Shown piece after piece: positions 1 to 8,168 of a stretch of 64,000 nucleotides of DNA. Each line of letters opens with the position of its first letter. The stretch's first letter is position 1. Origin of the DNA: Oceanispirochaeta crateris (GTDB taxonomy: Bacteria > Spirochaetota > Spirochaetia > DSM-2461); NCBI RefSeq assembly GCF_008329965.1, contig NZ_CP036150.1, forward strand, positions 186,001 through 250,000. The letters run 5' to 3'. The position numbers and the translations under genes are program-made. The notes beneath the pieces were generated by a model. It saw only the letters and a list, made by a program, of their open reading frames with translations. It was not told where the DNA came from and did not search any database.

Positions 1-2
1 CA

Positions 3-356
3 TCCTGCCCGGTCATTGAGGCAACCAGGGATGCTGATCTTGTTATTCTTATTACAGAACCAACCCCCTTTGGTTTACATGATCTGAAACTCGCCGTCGA
101 AACGGTTCGCCAAATGGGAAAACCGTTTGGAGTTGTCATTAACAGAAATGGAATTGGGAACGATGGGGTAGAACAGTATTGCCGTGAAGAGAGCCTTGAC
201 ATCATTGCATTGATCCCCAATGACCGATTGATTGCCGAAACCTATTCTGCGGGGAATCTGTTGTATCCAACAGTCCCTTCTGTAAAAAATGCAGTGAGTC
301 ATATAGAGAGTTATATTGAAAAAATAAATGAAAAGATGAAGAGAGATACAGTGTGA
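3..356 (+). CDS. MinD/Mrp-type P-loop ATPase, 3' part only
   Basis: The 5' end lies outside the window; about 117 C-terminal residues are visible in frame from base 3 to a TGA at 354-356. The stretch reading VILITEPTPFGLHDL followed by GVVINR is typical of the second half of MinD-superfamily ATPases that carry an inserted ferredoxin domain. The gene overlaps the next one by 4 bp (GTGA), so the two are translationally coupled. In anaerobes such ATPases often occur as adjacent pairs beside NifX-family proteins, as here, and are presumed to act in metal-cofactor or Fe-S handling. The exact substrate is unknown. The Walker A motif and ferredoxin cysteines are upstream and cannot be checked. Confidence 0.85.
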   Translation, partial: SCPVIEATRDADLVILITEPTPFGLHDLKLAVETVRQMGKPFGVVINRNGIGNDGVEQYCREESLDIIALIPNDRLIAETYSAGNLLYPTVPSVKNAVSHIESYIEKINEKMKRDTV

Positions 357-1228
357 AAGAGATCGTCGTCATATCAGGAAAAGGTGGAACTGGTAAAACA
401 TCCATTACTGCCTCTCTGGCATACTTGGGTGGAGAAGATTTGATTGTGGCTGATTGTGATGTGGATGCTGCGGATATGCATCTGCTCCTTTCTCCCGATT
501 TCGGAAATCCGGAGGAATTTTACAGTGGTGAACTTGCCGTGATTAATCAGGATGTATGCATTCAGTGTGGCAAGTGTCAGGAAGTCTGCAGGTTTGATGC
601 CATCTCGGTCGTAAACAATCAGTATTTTGTGGATTCATTAGGGTGCGAGGGCTGTGGGTATTGCGCCCGGGTCTGTCCTGCAGAGGCTATTACTAACGAA
701 CGGCCCGGTGTAGGCCAAGTCTTTGTTTCTAACATCCGAACAGGTTCTGCCATGGTTCATGCCCGACTGAATATCGGTGCAGATAATTCCGGAAAATTGG
801 TCGCCAAGGTTAAAAAAGATGCAAAATCTCTTGCTGAATCAAAGAACAAAACTGCCGTTTTGGTGGATGGTTCACCAGGATTAGGATGTCCTGTTGTCTC
901 TTCTCTATCAGGGGCTAACTTTGTGGTTCTGGTGACAGAATCTACTGTTTCCGGGATTCACGACCTGAAAAGGGTCTATGAGCTCGTTGAAAAGTTCGGG
1001 ATTAAAGCTGGATGCATTATCAATAAGGCGGATCTTAATCCCGGAGTCACGGACAAGATAAAAGGTTTTCTCGATGCTTCCGGAATTGTTCTTCTCTCGG
1101 AGATTCCATATAACGAATCCTTTACTAAGGCCATGACAAACGGGAAAACAATTGTGGAATATGACAAAGAATTAGGAGCCATAATCAGCGGGAGCTGGGA
1201 ACAGATAAAAGAACTGTGTGAAATATAA
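353..1228 (+). CDS. P-loop ATPase with inserted 2x[4Fe-4S] ferredoxin domain
   Basis: This 291-residue cytosolic protein starts at a GTG that overlaps the stop of the preceding paralogue. It opens with a deviant Walker A motif (GKGGTGKTS, residues 9-17), as in MinD/Mrp/NifH-like ATPases. A bacterial ferredoxin-like insert follows with cysteines at 69, 72, 75, 79 and 98, 101, 104, 108, enough for two [4Fe-4S] clusters. The C-terminal half has the LVTESTVSGIHDLKR and INKADLNPG segments of the family. Together with the upstream paralogue and the downstream NifX-family gene it forms the conserved pair-plus-NifX arrangement. The role is probably ATP-driven Fe-S or metal cluster transfer; the target is not known. 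Confidence 0.9.
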   Translation: MKEIVVISGKGGTGKTSITASLAYLGGEDLIVADCDVDAADMHLLLSPDFGNPEEFYSGELAVINQDVCIQCGKCQEVCRFDAISVVNNQYFVDSLGCEGCGYCARVCPAEAITNERPGVGQVFVSNIRTGSAMVHARLNIGADNSGKLVAKVKKDAKSLAESKNKTAVLVDGSPGLGCPVVSSLSGANFVVLVTESTVSGIHDLKRVYELVEKFGIKAGCIINKADLNPGVTDKIKGFLDASGIVLLSEIPYNESFTKAMTNGKTIVEYDKELGAIISGSWEQIKELCEI

Positions 1229-1241
1229 GGAGAACAGGGAA

Positions 1242-1580
1242 ATGAAAATAGTCTTTACAGCAAAAGGGAACAATATGGATTCCCTCATAGATCCACGATT
1301 TGGAAGAACTGAGTATTTTGTGATTTATGATGAAGATTCTAAGAATCTTGAATCCTATGATAACAGAGCTATTGAATCTGAAGCCCATGGGGCTGGTCCC
1401 AAGACTGCCCAGAAGTTAGTGGAGTTAGGGGCAGAAGTTCTCATCACTGGAAATGGTCCTGGAGGCAATGCTTCCGGTGTTCTGAGTACCACCGGAGTTG
1501 AGGTTTATGTCGGAGCCGGAAACATGACTGTGGAAGAGGCTTATGATGCCTATAAAGCCGGATCTTTGAAAAAGTCCTGA
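1242..1580 (+). CDS. NifX/NafY-family (dinitrogenase FeMo-cofactor-binding-like) protein
   Basis: A 112-residue protein starting at the ATG at 1242, preceded by AAGGAG at 1227-1232. An in-frame ATG at 1218 overlaps the upstream gene and has no ribosome site. The fold signature of the family is present: an N-terminal strand MKIVFTAKG, the DPRFGRTEYFVIYD segment, a GAGPKTAQ loop and the GNGPGGNA turn, ending in a helix. No nif genes are visible, so nitrogen fixation is not implied; free-standing members in anaerobes accompany Fe-S ATPases like the two upstream. It is probably a small carrier or sensor of an Fe-S or heterometal cluster. Confidence 0.85.
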   Translation: MKIVFTAKGNNMDSLIDPRFGRTEYFVIYDEDSKNLESYDNRAIESEAHGAGPKTAQKLVELGAEVLITGNGPGGNASGVLSTTGVEVYVGAGNMTVEEAYDAYKAGSLKKS

Positions 1581-1594
1581 GGTCTTGTGTTTGC

Positions 1595-1853
1595 ATGGAT
1601 CAATTTATTACAGCCTTCGCAAGTGATGATGGGAAATCCTTTATAGACCGCCATTTTGGAGATGCAGATTATTATGATCTCTATGGTTGTTTCCCATGTT
1701 TTTGGGCCAAACCTGAAACAAATCAAGAATAAGTTCTTTTGTGTCCTTGCCGAAAATATGGATATTGCTCAAAGCATAAGAATACTTCAGGATAAAATCT
1801 CTCTTTCAATAGATGAGGGGCAAGATCATTTAAAGGATGTTTTTAAACTTTAA
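1595..1853 (+). pseudogene. Decayed second NifX-family gene (internal deletion plus frameshift)
   Basis: From the ATG at 1595 the frame reads a normal NifX-family N terminus (ITAFASDDGKSFIDRHFGD, then ADYYDLY) but stops at 1730-1732 after 45 codons. The +1 frame across the same bases carries the family C-terminal part, VSHVFGPNLKQIKNKF followed by a helix ending at 1853. The two halves meet near 1685, so the central 35-45 residues are missing and the frame is shifted. The remains abut the intact NifX-family gene upstream, so this was probably a neighbouring paralogue. I see no route to a full-length product. Confidence 0.75.
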
Positions 1854-2026
1854 AATAAGTGAGGACCCGGTTTATTACATTCCAATTTTTCTCTCAAAAC
1901 CATCTTTCATTCTCCCAATCATCGGCGTAGTTTCAATATTTTACTTTTTCATGAAAACTATATAGAATAACAATCCGTTCATATGTAGAATGAATTAAAA
2001 GTTCGATTTGTATGTCGCTTCTTTCT

Positions 2027-2044
2027 TATTAGCGTTGACTAATA
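2027..2044. promoter_or_regulatory. Palindromic operator TTAG-N6-CTAA upstream of feoAB
   Basis: TATTAG, six bases, then CTAATA forms a perfect 6-bp-arm inverted repeat about 70 bp before feoA. The same TTAG-N6-CTAA core recurs at 10585 and 41864. The core resembles operators of DtxR/IdeR-type metal regulators. That identity is an inference from shape and from the iron-uptake genes it precedes. Confidence 0.55.
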
Positions 2045-2114
2045 TTGTTTCAAGGGTTAACGTATATTATAGTTTTCTAATGGTGATCGGTACTCGGAGA
2101 AATTCAATTCAGCG

Positions 2115-2348
2115 ATGGTGAATAAAATGAGCTTATCTGAAATAGAACTTGGTAAAAGTGCGATTGTTGAATCAATCATTGGTGGTAAGAACCTGAGGCA
2201 GAAGCTGGTTAATCTTGGGCTGATTCCCGGAGCGGAAGTTCGAGTCATCAGAGCCAACAGATTAGGCCCCATGGTTCTGAGTGTTCAAGGCTCTCAGATA
2301 ATGATAGGTCAGGGGATGGCAAAGCGTATCTATGTCAAAGGAAAATGA
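2115..2348 (+). CDS. feoA: Ferrous iron transport accessory protein FeoA
   Basis: A small 77-residue SH3-like FeoA protein. The segment GGKNLRQKLVNLGLIPG, then EVRVIRANRLGPMVLSVQG and a final VKGK strand are characteristic. It is cytoplasmic and assists the FeoB ferrous iron permease. The ATG at 2115 is used here; the ATG at 2127 (giving MSLSEIELG) is an equally good alternative because neither has a well-spaced Shine-Dalgarno. Its 3' end overlaps feoB by 17 bp. The TTAG-N6-CTAA palindrome upstream suggests metal-dependent control. Confidence 0.92.
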   Translation: MVNKMSLSEIELGKSAIVESIIGGKNLRQKLVNLGLIPGAEVRVIRANRLGPMVLSVQGSQIMIGQGMAKRIYVKGK

Positions 2349-4488
2349 ACTGACTCTTGCTTTTACTGGAAATCCAAATTGCGGTAAGAGTTCTCTTTTT
2401 AACCTCCTTACCGGAGCAAAACAGCAAATTGGGAATTGGCCGGGTGTCACCGTTGAGCGTGTAGAAGGCCGGTATGAACACAATCATCAAAACTACAAAA
2501 TAGTAGACCTCCCTGGTATTTATTCACTATCTCCCAACTCTGAAGATGAACAGGTTTCAAGGGATTATATCCTTAGCAGGAAGGCAGATCTAATTGTAAA
2601 TATTCTGGATTCTACAAATTTATCCCGGAATCTGTACCTCACAGCCCAACTGATCGAAATGAAAGTTCCTGTCGTTGTTGTTTTGAACATGATGGACCTT
2701 GCCAATGACAATGGATTGAGTATTGATATTGATCATCTTTCCGCCCATCTGGAATGTCCGGTGATTGGTGTAAGCGCCGTTAATCTAAATGATGTTTCAA
2801 GGCTGAAAGATTTTTTTGAAACAAATTGCAGGCTGCATCCGGTTTCCTCCATAGAGTTTAAATATCCAAATGAAATTGAAGATCTTATCAGTCGTTGGAA
2901 AATCCTACTTGAAAAGAAAGCCCATGAACTAAACCTTGATCCGCGATGGCTGACCCTTAGATTGATCGAAGAAGATCCCTGGGTCAACTCTGTTGTCTGT
3001 GATAATGCCATCCTTAATAGGGAAGAAATTGAATTACAACTGAAGGGTATTAAACAGATTCTGAATGAGACACCCGATATGATCATCGCTGATTATGTTT
3101 ATGGTGCTGTCAACGGGATTAGTCGTGAGGTTGTTAAACGGATACGGCAGGTGAAACCCCTCAGCGATATTGTCGATTCCGTTGTGATGCATCCTGTGCT
3201 GGGTATACCCATATTCTTTGCGGTAATGATGATTGTATTTTTTGTTACGATCGAAATTGGGAATATATTTGTTGACTGGTTTGATACCGTTGCCGGGTTG
3301 ATCTTTGTTGATGGAGTTCACTCACTGCTTTCCTCCGTGGGGGCACCAAGCATCGTTTCTTATTTTATATCGGATGGTGTCGGGGCAGGGATTCAGATGG
3401 TGATCTCTTTTATTCCCTTTGTCTTTTTCATGTTCCTCATGCTTTCTCTGCTGGAAGACTCGGGTTATATGGCAAGAGCCGCCTTCGTTATGGACCGATT
3501 TATGGGCAAAATTGGTCTTCCCGGTAAGGCTTTTGTCCCCATGATCGTGGGCTTCGGCTGTACTGTGCCGGCGATCCTCGCTACCAGAACCCTGGATAAC
3601 AAGCGGGACAGGATGATTACCATTTTCATGGTACCCATGATGTCATGCGGAGCCAGACTTCCTGTTTATGCTCTTTTTGCTGCTGCTTTTTTTCCAACAA
3701 GTACGGGGCTTATTGTCTTTTCCCTCTATATGACAGGGATACTGGTTGCTGTGCTCTCAGGACTTTTGATTAAGGTTACTCTTTTTCGGGGAGAACCTTC
3801 TGATCTTATCATGGAGCTGCCACGCTATCATGTCCCCCGGGCAAAACATATCTTGCTGCATACCTGGGCAAGGGTAAAAGATTTTATTAAAAGAGCCGGC
3901 AAGGTTATCATCATAGCCGTTTTTATTATGTCCATTTTTTCATCATTCAGTCTGAACGATGGATTTAACCCGGATAATACAGCCGAATCTCTTTTGGCTT
4001 CTCTGGGACGGTTTATAACCCCGCTTTTTACTTCTATCGGCATTAGCGATGACAATTGGCCTGCCACTGTCGGTTTATTTACAGGAATCTTTGCCAAAGA
4101 ATCAATTGTCGGGACTCTGAATGCCGTCTATAGTCAATTGAATAGTCTTGGGGTTAACTCTTCCGAGGGATCAGTCGGGCTGAGTATTCTCAGATCAAAA
4201 TTTTCACCTGCTGCAGCCTATGCCTATCTGTTATTTATCCTTCTATATATGCCCTGCGTTGCTGCGGTCAGTGCGGCTATGAAAGAGATCAGTGTTACCT
4301 TTGGGCTGGTTCAGGCACTTTACCTAACTCTGGTCGCCTGGATTATTTCAACACTATTCTATCAAATTGCAGAAGGGCATAATCCATTGTATATTTTGAT
4401 TGCTTTAGCTCTGCTCATCCTGATCATTCTTATTTTCAAAATTATTGCCAGATCCATTCCCAAAGATCATAGTTCTATACCTGAATAG
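2332..4488 (+). CDS. feoB: Ferrous iron permease FeoB
   Basis: A full-length 718-residue FeoB, the inner-membrane Fe(II) transporter. The N-terminal G domain has G1 GNPNCGKSSLFN (about residues 13-24), a PGVTVERVEG switch, G3 DLPGIYSL and G4 NMMD. A helical GDI-like linker leads to the membrane domain from about residue 285. The two Gate regions are recognisable, one containing GYMARAAFVMDRFMGK and GFGCTVPAI. The start codon lies inside feoA with no separate ribosome site, so translation is probably coupled. No feoC follows. Ferrous uptake fits an anaerobic lifestyle. Confidence 0.96.
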   Translation: MSKENELTLAFTGNPNCGKSSLFNLLTGAKQQIGNWPGVTVERVEGRYEHNHQNYKIVDLPGIYSLSPNSEDEQVSRDYILSRKADLIVNILDSTNLSRNLYLTAQLIEMKVPVVVVLNMMDLANDNGLSIDIDHLSAHLECPVIGVSAVNLNDVSRLKDFFETNCRLHPVSSIEFKYPNEIEDLISRWKILLEKKAHELNLDPRWLTLRLIEEDPWVNSVVCDNAILNREEIELQLKGIKQILNETPDMIIADYVYGAVNGISREVVKRIRQVKPLSDIVDSVVMHPVLGIPIFFAVMMIVFFVTIEIGNIFVDWFDTVAGLIFVDGVHSLLSSVGAPSIVSYFISDGVGAGIQMVISFIPFVFFMFLMLSLLEDSGYMARAAFVMDRFMGKIGLPGKAFVPMIVGFGCTVPAILATRTLDNKRDRMITIFMVPMMSCGARLPVYALFAAAFFPTSTGLIVFSLYMTGILVAVLSGLLIKVTLFRGEPSDLIMELPRYHVPRAKHILLHTWARVKDFIKRAGKVIIIAVFIMSIFSSFSLNDGFNPDNTAESLLASLGRFITPLFTSIGISDDNWPATVGLFTGIFAKESIVGTLNAVYSQLNSLGVNSSEGSVGLSILRSKFSPAAAYAYLLFILLYMPCVAAVSAAMKEISVTFGLVQALYLTLVAWIISTLFYQIAEGHNPLYILIALALLILIILIFKIIARSIPKDHSSIPE

Positions 4489-4499
4489 GTGGGTTGATA

Positions 4500-4529
4500 T
4501 AGACAGTTGTCTGACCTTTTCAGTACAAT
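4500..4529 (+). promoter_or_regulatory. Sigma-70-type promoter for the exported nucleosidase gene
   Basis: TAGACA (4500-4505) and TACAAT (4524-4529) are separated by 18 bp, each with 5 of 6 consensus bases, and lie about 32 bp before the ATG at 4562. This separates the gene from the feo operon. Confidence 0.5.
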
Positions 4530-4561
4530 GAAGTCATATTGAATCTCTGGAGAATCTATTT

Positions 4562-5482
4562 ATGAAAAGAATCTTTGCATTATTTAGCCTCATACTGTTT
4601 TTAGGTACCTCTTTGTGGTCTGAGGGTGTTCAGGAGCTTCCATCTCCCTCTCAAGAAGAGCGGATTGCTATCGTATCAGCCTTTGGGCCTGAAGTCGTAA
4701 AATTAAAATCTATTGCAACCATCGAAGAAGAAATCGTTATCAACGGTAAGAGTTTTACTCTCTGTGAAATTGAAGGCAAGAAGGCTGTCCTTTTTCTCTC
4801 AGGGATCAGTATGGTAAACGCGGCCATGACCACTCAGATGGCTTTAGACACTTTTAATATTTCACATATTCTGTTCAGCGGGATTGCCGGAGGGGTTAAT
4901 CCTGATTTGAACATTGGTGATGTCACAATTCCCGCTCAGTGGGCTCAGTATCAGGAATCCCTTTTTGCCCGCAAGACTGATGAGGGGTATGACCTGGGCT
5001 GGCATCAGGAGATCTATCCCGGTTTTGGTATGATGTATCCTCAGAATGTTGATGTCACTCATGGAAGACTCGACGGTGTTGATGAGACAGAAAGTAAATT
5101 TTGGTTTGATGTCGATGAGGATCTCTTGGCTGTTGCCGAGAAAATCAGTGATGTTACTCTTTTATCCGAAACAGAGGATGCAAAGCTTTCCCATGTTCCC
5201 AAGCTGGTTGTCGGGGGAGTCGGTGTTTCCGGTATGACCTTTGTGGATAATGCGGAATACAGAGAGTGGGCTTTTGACAATTTCCAGGCCGATTGTCTGG
5301 ATATGGAATCTGCTGCTGTAGCCCATGTTGCCTATGTGGCTGATGTGCCTTTTATAGCGTTCCGTTCTCTTTCAGACCTGGCCGGAGGCGGTGAAGGTGA
5401 AAATGAAATGGGAACCTTTTTTGGGCTGGCCGCGGATAATGCGGCAGAGGTTCTTCTGCAGTTTCTGAAAGCCTGGGACTGA
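4562..5482 (+). CDS. Exported 5'-methylthioadenosine/S-adenosylhomocysteine nucleosidase-like protein
   Basis: This 306-residue protein begins with a signal peptide (MKRIFALFSLILFLGTSLWS), so it should act outside the cytoplasm, unlike the usual Pfs/MtnN of about 230 residues. The nucleoside phosphorylase fold is clear: FSGIAGGVNPDLNIGDVTIP, then VSGMTFVDNAEYR, DMESAAVAHVAY and RSLSDLAGG, the last holding the catalytic Asp. Known family members cleave MTA, SAH or 5'-deoxyadenosine to adenine and a ribose derivative. A ribosome site GGAGA lies about 9 nt before the ATG. No lipobox cysteine is present. A secreted paralogue of this enzyme (Bgp) is known in Borrelia. The neighbouring leftward operon also handles SAM-derived nucleosides. 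Confidence 0.88.
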   Translation: MKRIFALFSLILFLGTSLWSEGVQELPSPSQEERIAIVSAFGPEVVKLKSIATIEEEIVINGKSFTLCEIEGKKAVLFLSGISMVNAAMTTQMALDTFNISHILFSGIAGGVNPDLNIGDVTIPAQWAQYQESLFARKTDEGYDLGWHQEIYPGFGMMYPQNVDVTHGRLDGVDETESKFWFDVDEDLLAVAEKISDVTLLSETEDAKLSHVPKLVVGGVGVSGMTFVDNAEYREWAFDNFQADCLDMESAAVAHVAYVADVPFIAFRSLSDLAGGGEGENEMGTFFGLAADNAAEVLLQFLKAWD

Positions 5483-5522
5483 AAATAATCAGCTTTCAGC
5501 GTATTGATCAACTGGAATCATC

Positions 5523-5560
5523 AGTAAGTCCAGGGTAGAGCCATCTATTCTGGACTTACT
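5523..5560. terminator. Bidirectional hairpin between convergent genes
   Basis: AGTAAGTCCAG (5523-5533) pairs perfectly with CTGGACTTACT (5550-5560) around a 16-nt loop. It lies between the rightward nucleosidase gene and the leftward SAM hydrolase gene. The T-tract is weak on both sides. Confidence 0.6.
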
Positions 5561-5574
5561 CATTTAAAATAACA

Positions 5575-6417
5575 CTATTTCATTTTTTTGAACTCAATCT
5601 CCCAGTGATGTCCCGTCCCAATGTTATAGGCTTTGGCAAAGTTTCCCTGATTTATAGCAATGGCCATGTTATAGACTGAGTTAACATAAATAACCTGTTC
5701 ACTGGGGTAAACATCGGCAAAAGATCGTCCATAAACTATACGATTATTATAGGCCATGACCTTGTTGTTTCTGATCATGACTTCAACTGTTTCACCGTGC
5801 TTAAATCCTGTCTTAACAAATTCATCTCTGGGAATATTCGTCCATAGACTGCCGAAACGTACATCCAGTATGTCAATCGAACCCAGGACAGATGTCTCAG
5901 TTCTAATGACATCTCCAACGGCCAGTTCAGTAATCTTCTCAAGGTCTACAATCTTACCGACCTGTTCAAATGAAATCGTTCCAGATGCCAGTTTTGCACC
6001 CGTATTGGCATACACATCGCGGCCATGAAAAGTGTAGGAGTATTCTGTGTCTTCCCTGCGGTGCTTTGTTTCATCAATTTCACGAACTTCTTTCAATCCC
6101 ACATATTTCTTCATATGAGTCAGGGTGCCATTGTCGGGTGTCACAATAAAGTGACCATCAATGGTCTCTGCAACGACGCTTAGTCTTTTTGAACCGACGC
6201 CCGGGTCTACCACAGAAACAAATACAGTTCCTTTCGGCCAGTATTCCGTCGTCTGATAAAGCCGGTAAGATGCTTCCCAAATGCTGTACTGTGGTATGTC
6301 ATGAGTTAGGTCGTAGATTTTTAAGCTGTCGTCAACCATATTGGCTACACCATGCATTGCAGAAACTGCACCGTCAACCAACCCAAAATCGCTCTGAAAA
6401 ACTAATATTTTGTTCAT
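5575..6417 (-). CDS. SAM hydroxide adenosyltransferase (DUF62 family), copy 1
   Basis: A 280-residue protein of the SAM-dependent chlorinase/fluorinase superfamily. Members that lack halogenase residues hydrolyse SAM to adenosine and methionine. The hydrolase triad fits: Asp71 in VVDPGVG, Arg78 seven residues later, and His131 in FHGRD. The nucleotide-binding TPDNGTLTH segment is at about 93-101. No signal peptide is present, so it is cytoplasmic. It is the last gene of a five-gene leftward operon (S component, duplicated ATPase, EcfT, then two DUF62 genes) and lies 36 bp after its paralogue. Its association with an ECF importer suggests the transporter's substrate is a SAM-derived nucleoside or related compound. 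Confidence 0.88.
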   Translation of the reverse strand: MNKILVFQSDFGLVDGAVSAMHGVANMVDDSLKIYDLTHDIPQYSIWEASYRLYQTTEYWPKGTVFVSVVDPGVGSKRLSVVAETIDGHFIVTPDNGTLTHMKKYVGLKEVREIDETKHRREDTEYSYTFHGRDVYANTGAKLASGTISFEQVGKIVDLEKITELAVGDVIRTETSVLGSIDILDVRFGSLWTNIPRDEFVKTGFKHGETVEVMIRNNKVMAYNNRIVYGRSFADVYPSEQVIYVNSVYNMAIAINQGNFAKAYNIGTGHHWEIEFKKMK

Positions 6418-6453
6418 TCTAACCTCCTCAGGTGTAATTCAGTCCAAGGAATT

Positions 6454-7302
6454 TTATTTCCTGAATTCTACAGTCCAGTCTGATCCATAATCGATACCGT
6501 ATTTTTCACAAAAACTACCTTGTGACACAGCCAGGGAAATCTTCATCAATTCATTGTTATAAATGACAGGGGCTCCCTTTTCTGCAAATCCAAAAGATTT
6601 GTGGAAAAGGAGTTTTTCTGAAAATTTCTCAACACCTTTGTGACATATCCTTAGATCAAGGTAGTCTCCAAATTCAAAGCCGGCTTTTTTAAAAACAGAG
6701 AGGGGGATATTGGTCCACAGATTTCCAAAATTGGGATCATTGATTTCAAATATACCCTTGATGGTATTTCCCCCCTCAATGGTTGGATTCAGGATAGGAA
6801 ATCGGACTATCTCATCCTTAGAATAGGCAGGACCTACTTCTTGAAAGCTGATTATCCCGGAGGCTAATTTTGCAGCACAGAATCCAAAGAGGTCTCTTCC
6901 ATGGAAAATGCTGACCTCTTCTGTGTCTTTTCCTTTTAGCCTGTTTACATTTTCATCTATTTCCCGAATTTCCTTTATGCCGAACTCCTTGTCGACATGA
7001 GTGAGAGACCCATTATCTGGTGTCACGATGTAATAGCCATTGTTGGTGAGGGCAACAGACGCTTTTCGGGGAGTTCCCACTCCCGGATCTACAACTGAGA
7101 CAAAAACAGTCCCCTCCGGCCAGAACTTCATTGACTGATACAATCGGTAGGAGGCACTCCATGTATCAAATTGCGGAATGTCGTGGGTCCCTGTGATTAT
7201 TTCGAGTGAGCGGTCTACGCTCTTTACGACGCCATACATAGAGCAGACAGCCCCCTCTTTGTAGGTGAAATCTGTCTGAAAAACTAAAATTGCTTTTTCC
7301 AT
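6454..7302 (-). CDS. SAM hydroxide adenosyltransferase (DUF62 family), copy 2
   Basis: A 282-residue paralogue of the adjacent downstream gene, with the same architecture: Asp72 and Arg79 in the VDPGVGTPR segment, TPDNGSLTH, and His134 in FHGRD. The two copies are clearly homologous but well diverged, especially in the C-terminal beta-barrel domain, so the duplication is not recent and the two may differ in substrate. It is cytoplasmic with no signal peptide. It follows ecfT after 32 bp with a ribosome site AAGGAG upstream of the ATG. Whether it is a hydrolase or uses another nucleophile cannot be decided from sequence alone. Confidence 0.88.
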   Translation of the reverse strand: MEKAILVFQTDFTYKEGAVCSMYGVVKSVDRSLEIITGTHDIPQFDTWSASYRLYQSMKFWPEGTVFVSVVDPGVGTPRKASVALTNNGYYIVTPDNGSLTHVDKEFGIKEIREIDENVNRLKGKDTEEVSIFHGRDLFGFCAAKLASGIISFQEVGPAYSKDEIVRFPILNPTIEGGNTIKGIFEINDPNFGNLWTNIPLSVFKKAGFEFGDYLDLRICHKGVEKFSEKLLFHKSFGFAEKGAPVIYNNELMKISLAVSQGSFCEKYGIDYGSDWTVEFRK

Positions 7303-7334
7303 TTTAAACTCCTTAATCGATTCTTAGGTCCTTC

Positions 7335-8168
7335 TTAAATGAATGGGTTGTAGAATCGTCCGTGATTGATAAAGGCTGATACCGAGAGAGTGGCTGCGAA
7401 TATTAGGGCAGAGAGGATGATAACCGTGAAATCAGAGATAGACAGCTTTTTTTTACTAAACCAGGTTCTCTTCTTATGTTTGCCAAAGCCCCGTAAGTCC
7501 ATGGCGTTGCTGATCAATTCTATGCGGTCTAGAGTTGAAAATACCAAAGGAATGATAATTAAAAGAGAATTTTTCACTCTCTGTGAGAATTTAGCTTTTC
7601 TTGAGATATCCAGGCCTCTGGCCTGTTGGGAAAGGCTGATATTTCTGTACTCTCTCTGAATGTCCGGAAAGTACCGTAATGTTAGAGAGACCGCATAGGC
7701 TGCCTTGTAATGCACTCCCACGCCATTTAGGGCCGAGGCAAACTCACTGGGATTGGTTGTCAAAAGAAAGGTAATGCCCAGAGGAATGACCGACGCATAT
7801 TTGAAAAACTTCGTTGTTTGATAAAAGACCTGTTCCTGTGTCAGAGTGTAGGGGCCGATGATGTGGAATATCACATGACGAGTTCCATAAATCTTGACTC
7901 CCTCTTCGGGTGAAAAAAAGAATGTAATGATCACATTGGTCAGTAAAAAGACTGCCACATAAATTACCATGACCTTAATCTGTGAGAATTTTATCTTTGA
8001 CAACCGTAAAATATAGATGGAAAAAATCATGATCAGCAAAACGACTCGCAAATCGTAGCTGAACATCACTGCAAAGGTTAAAAATAGAAACGCAACAAGC
8101 TTTGTGAGTCCAGACAATCTGTGTATTGGTGTATCAATGAAGTTGTAGGAGAATAGTTTACCATTCAA
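7335..8168 (-). CDS. ecfT: Energy-coupling factor transporter transmembrane protein EcfT
   Basis: A 277-residue membrane protein of the CbiQ/EcfT family that couples the ATPases to the S component. It has about five hydrophobic helices. The two cytoplasmic coupling motifs are present: QQARGLD at about 182-188 and MDLRGFG at about 224-230. Its start overlaps the end of the ATPase gene by 4 bp. Together with the upstream ATPase and S component this makes a complete, dedicated (group I) ECF importer. Confidence 0.93.
   Translation of the reverse strand: MNGKLFSYNFIDTPIHRLSGLTKLVAFLFLTFAVMFSYDLRVVLLIMIFSIYILRLSKIKFSQIKVMVIYVAVFLLTNVIITFFFSPEEGVKIYGTRHVIFHIIGPYTLTQEQVFYQTTKFFKYASVIPLGITFLLTTNPSEFASALNGVGVHYKAAYAVSLTLRYFPDIQREYRNISLSQQARGLDISRKAKFSQRVKNSLLIIIPLVFSTLDRIELISNAMDLRGFGKHKKRTWFSKKKLSISDFTVIILSALIFAATLSVSAFINHGRFYNPFI

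Noticed and set aside
3-1853. Nitrogen fixation gene cluster
   Set aside because: Only NifX-family and MinD-like ATPase genes are present; no nifHDK, nifE, nifN or nifB is seen.
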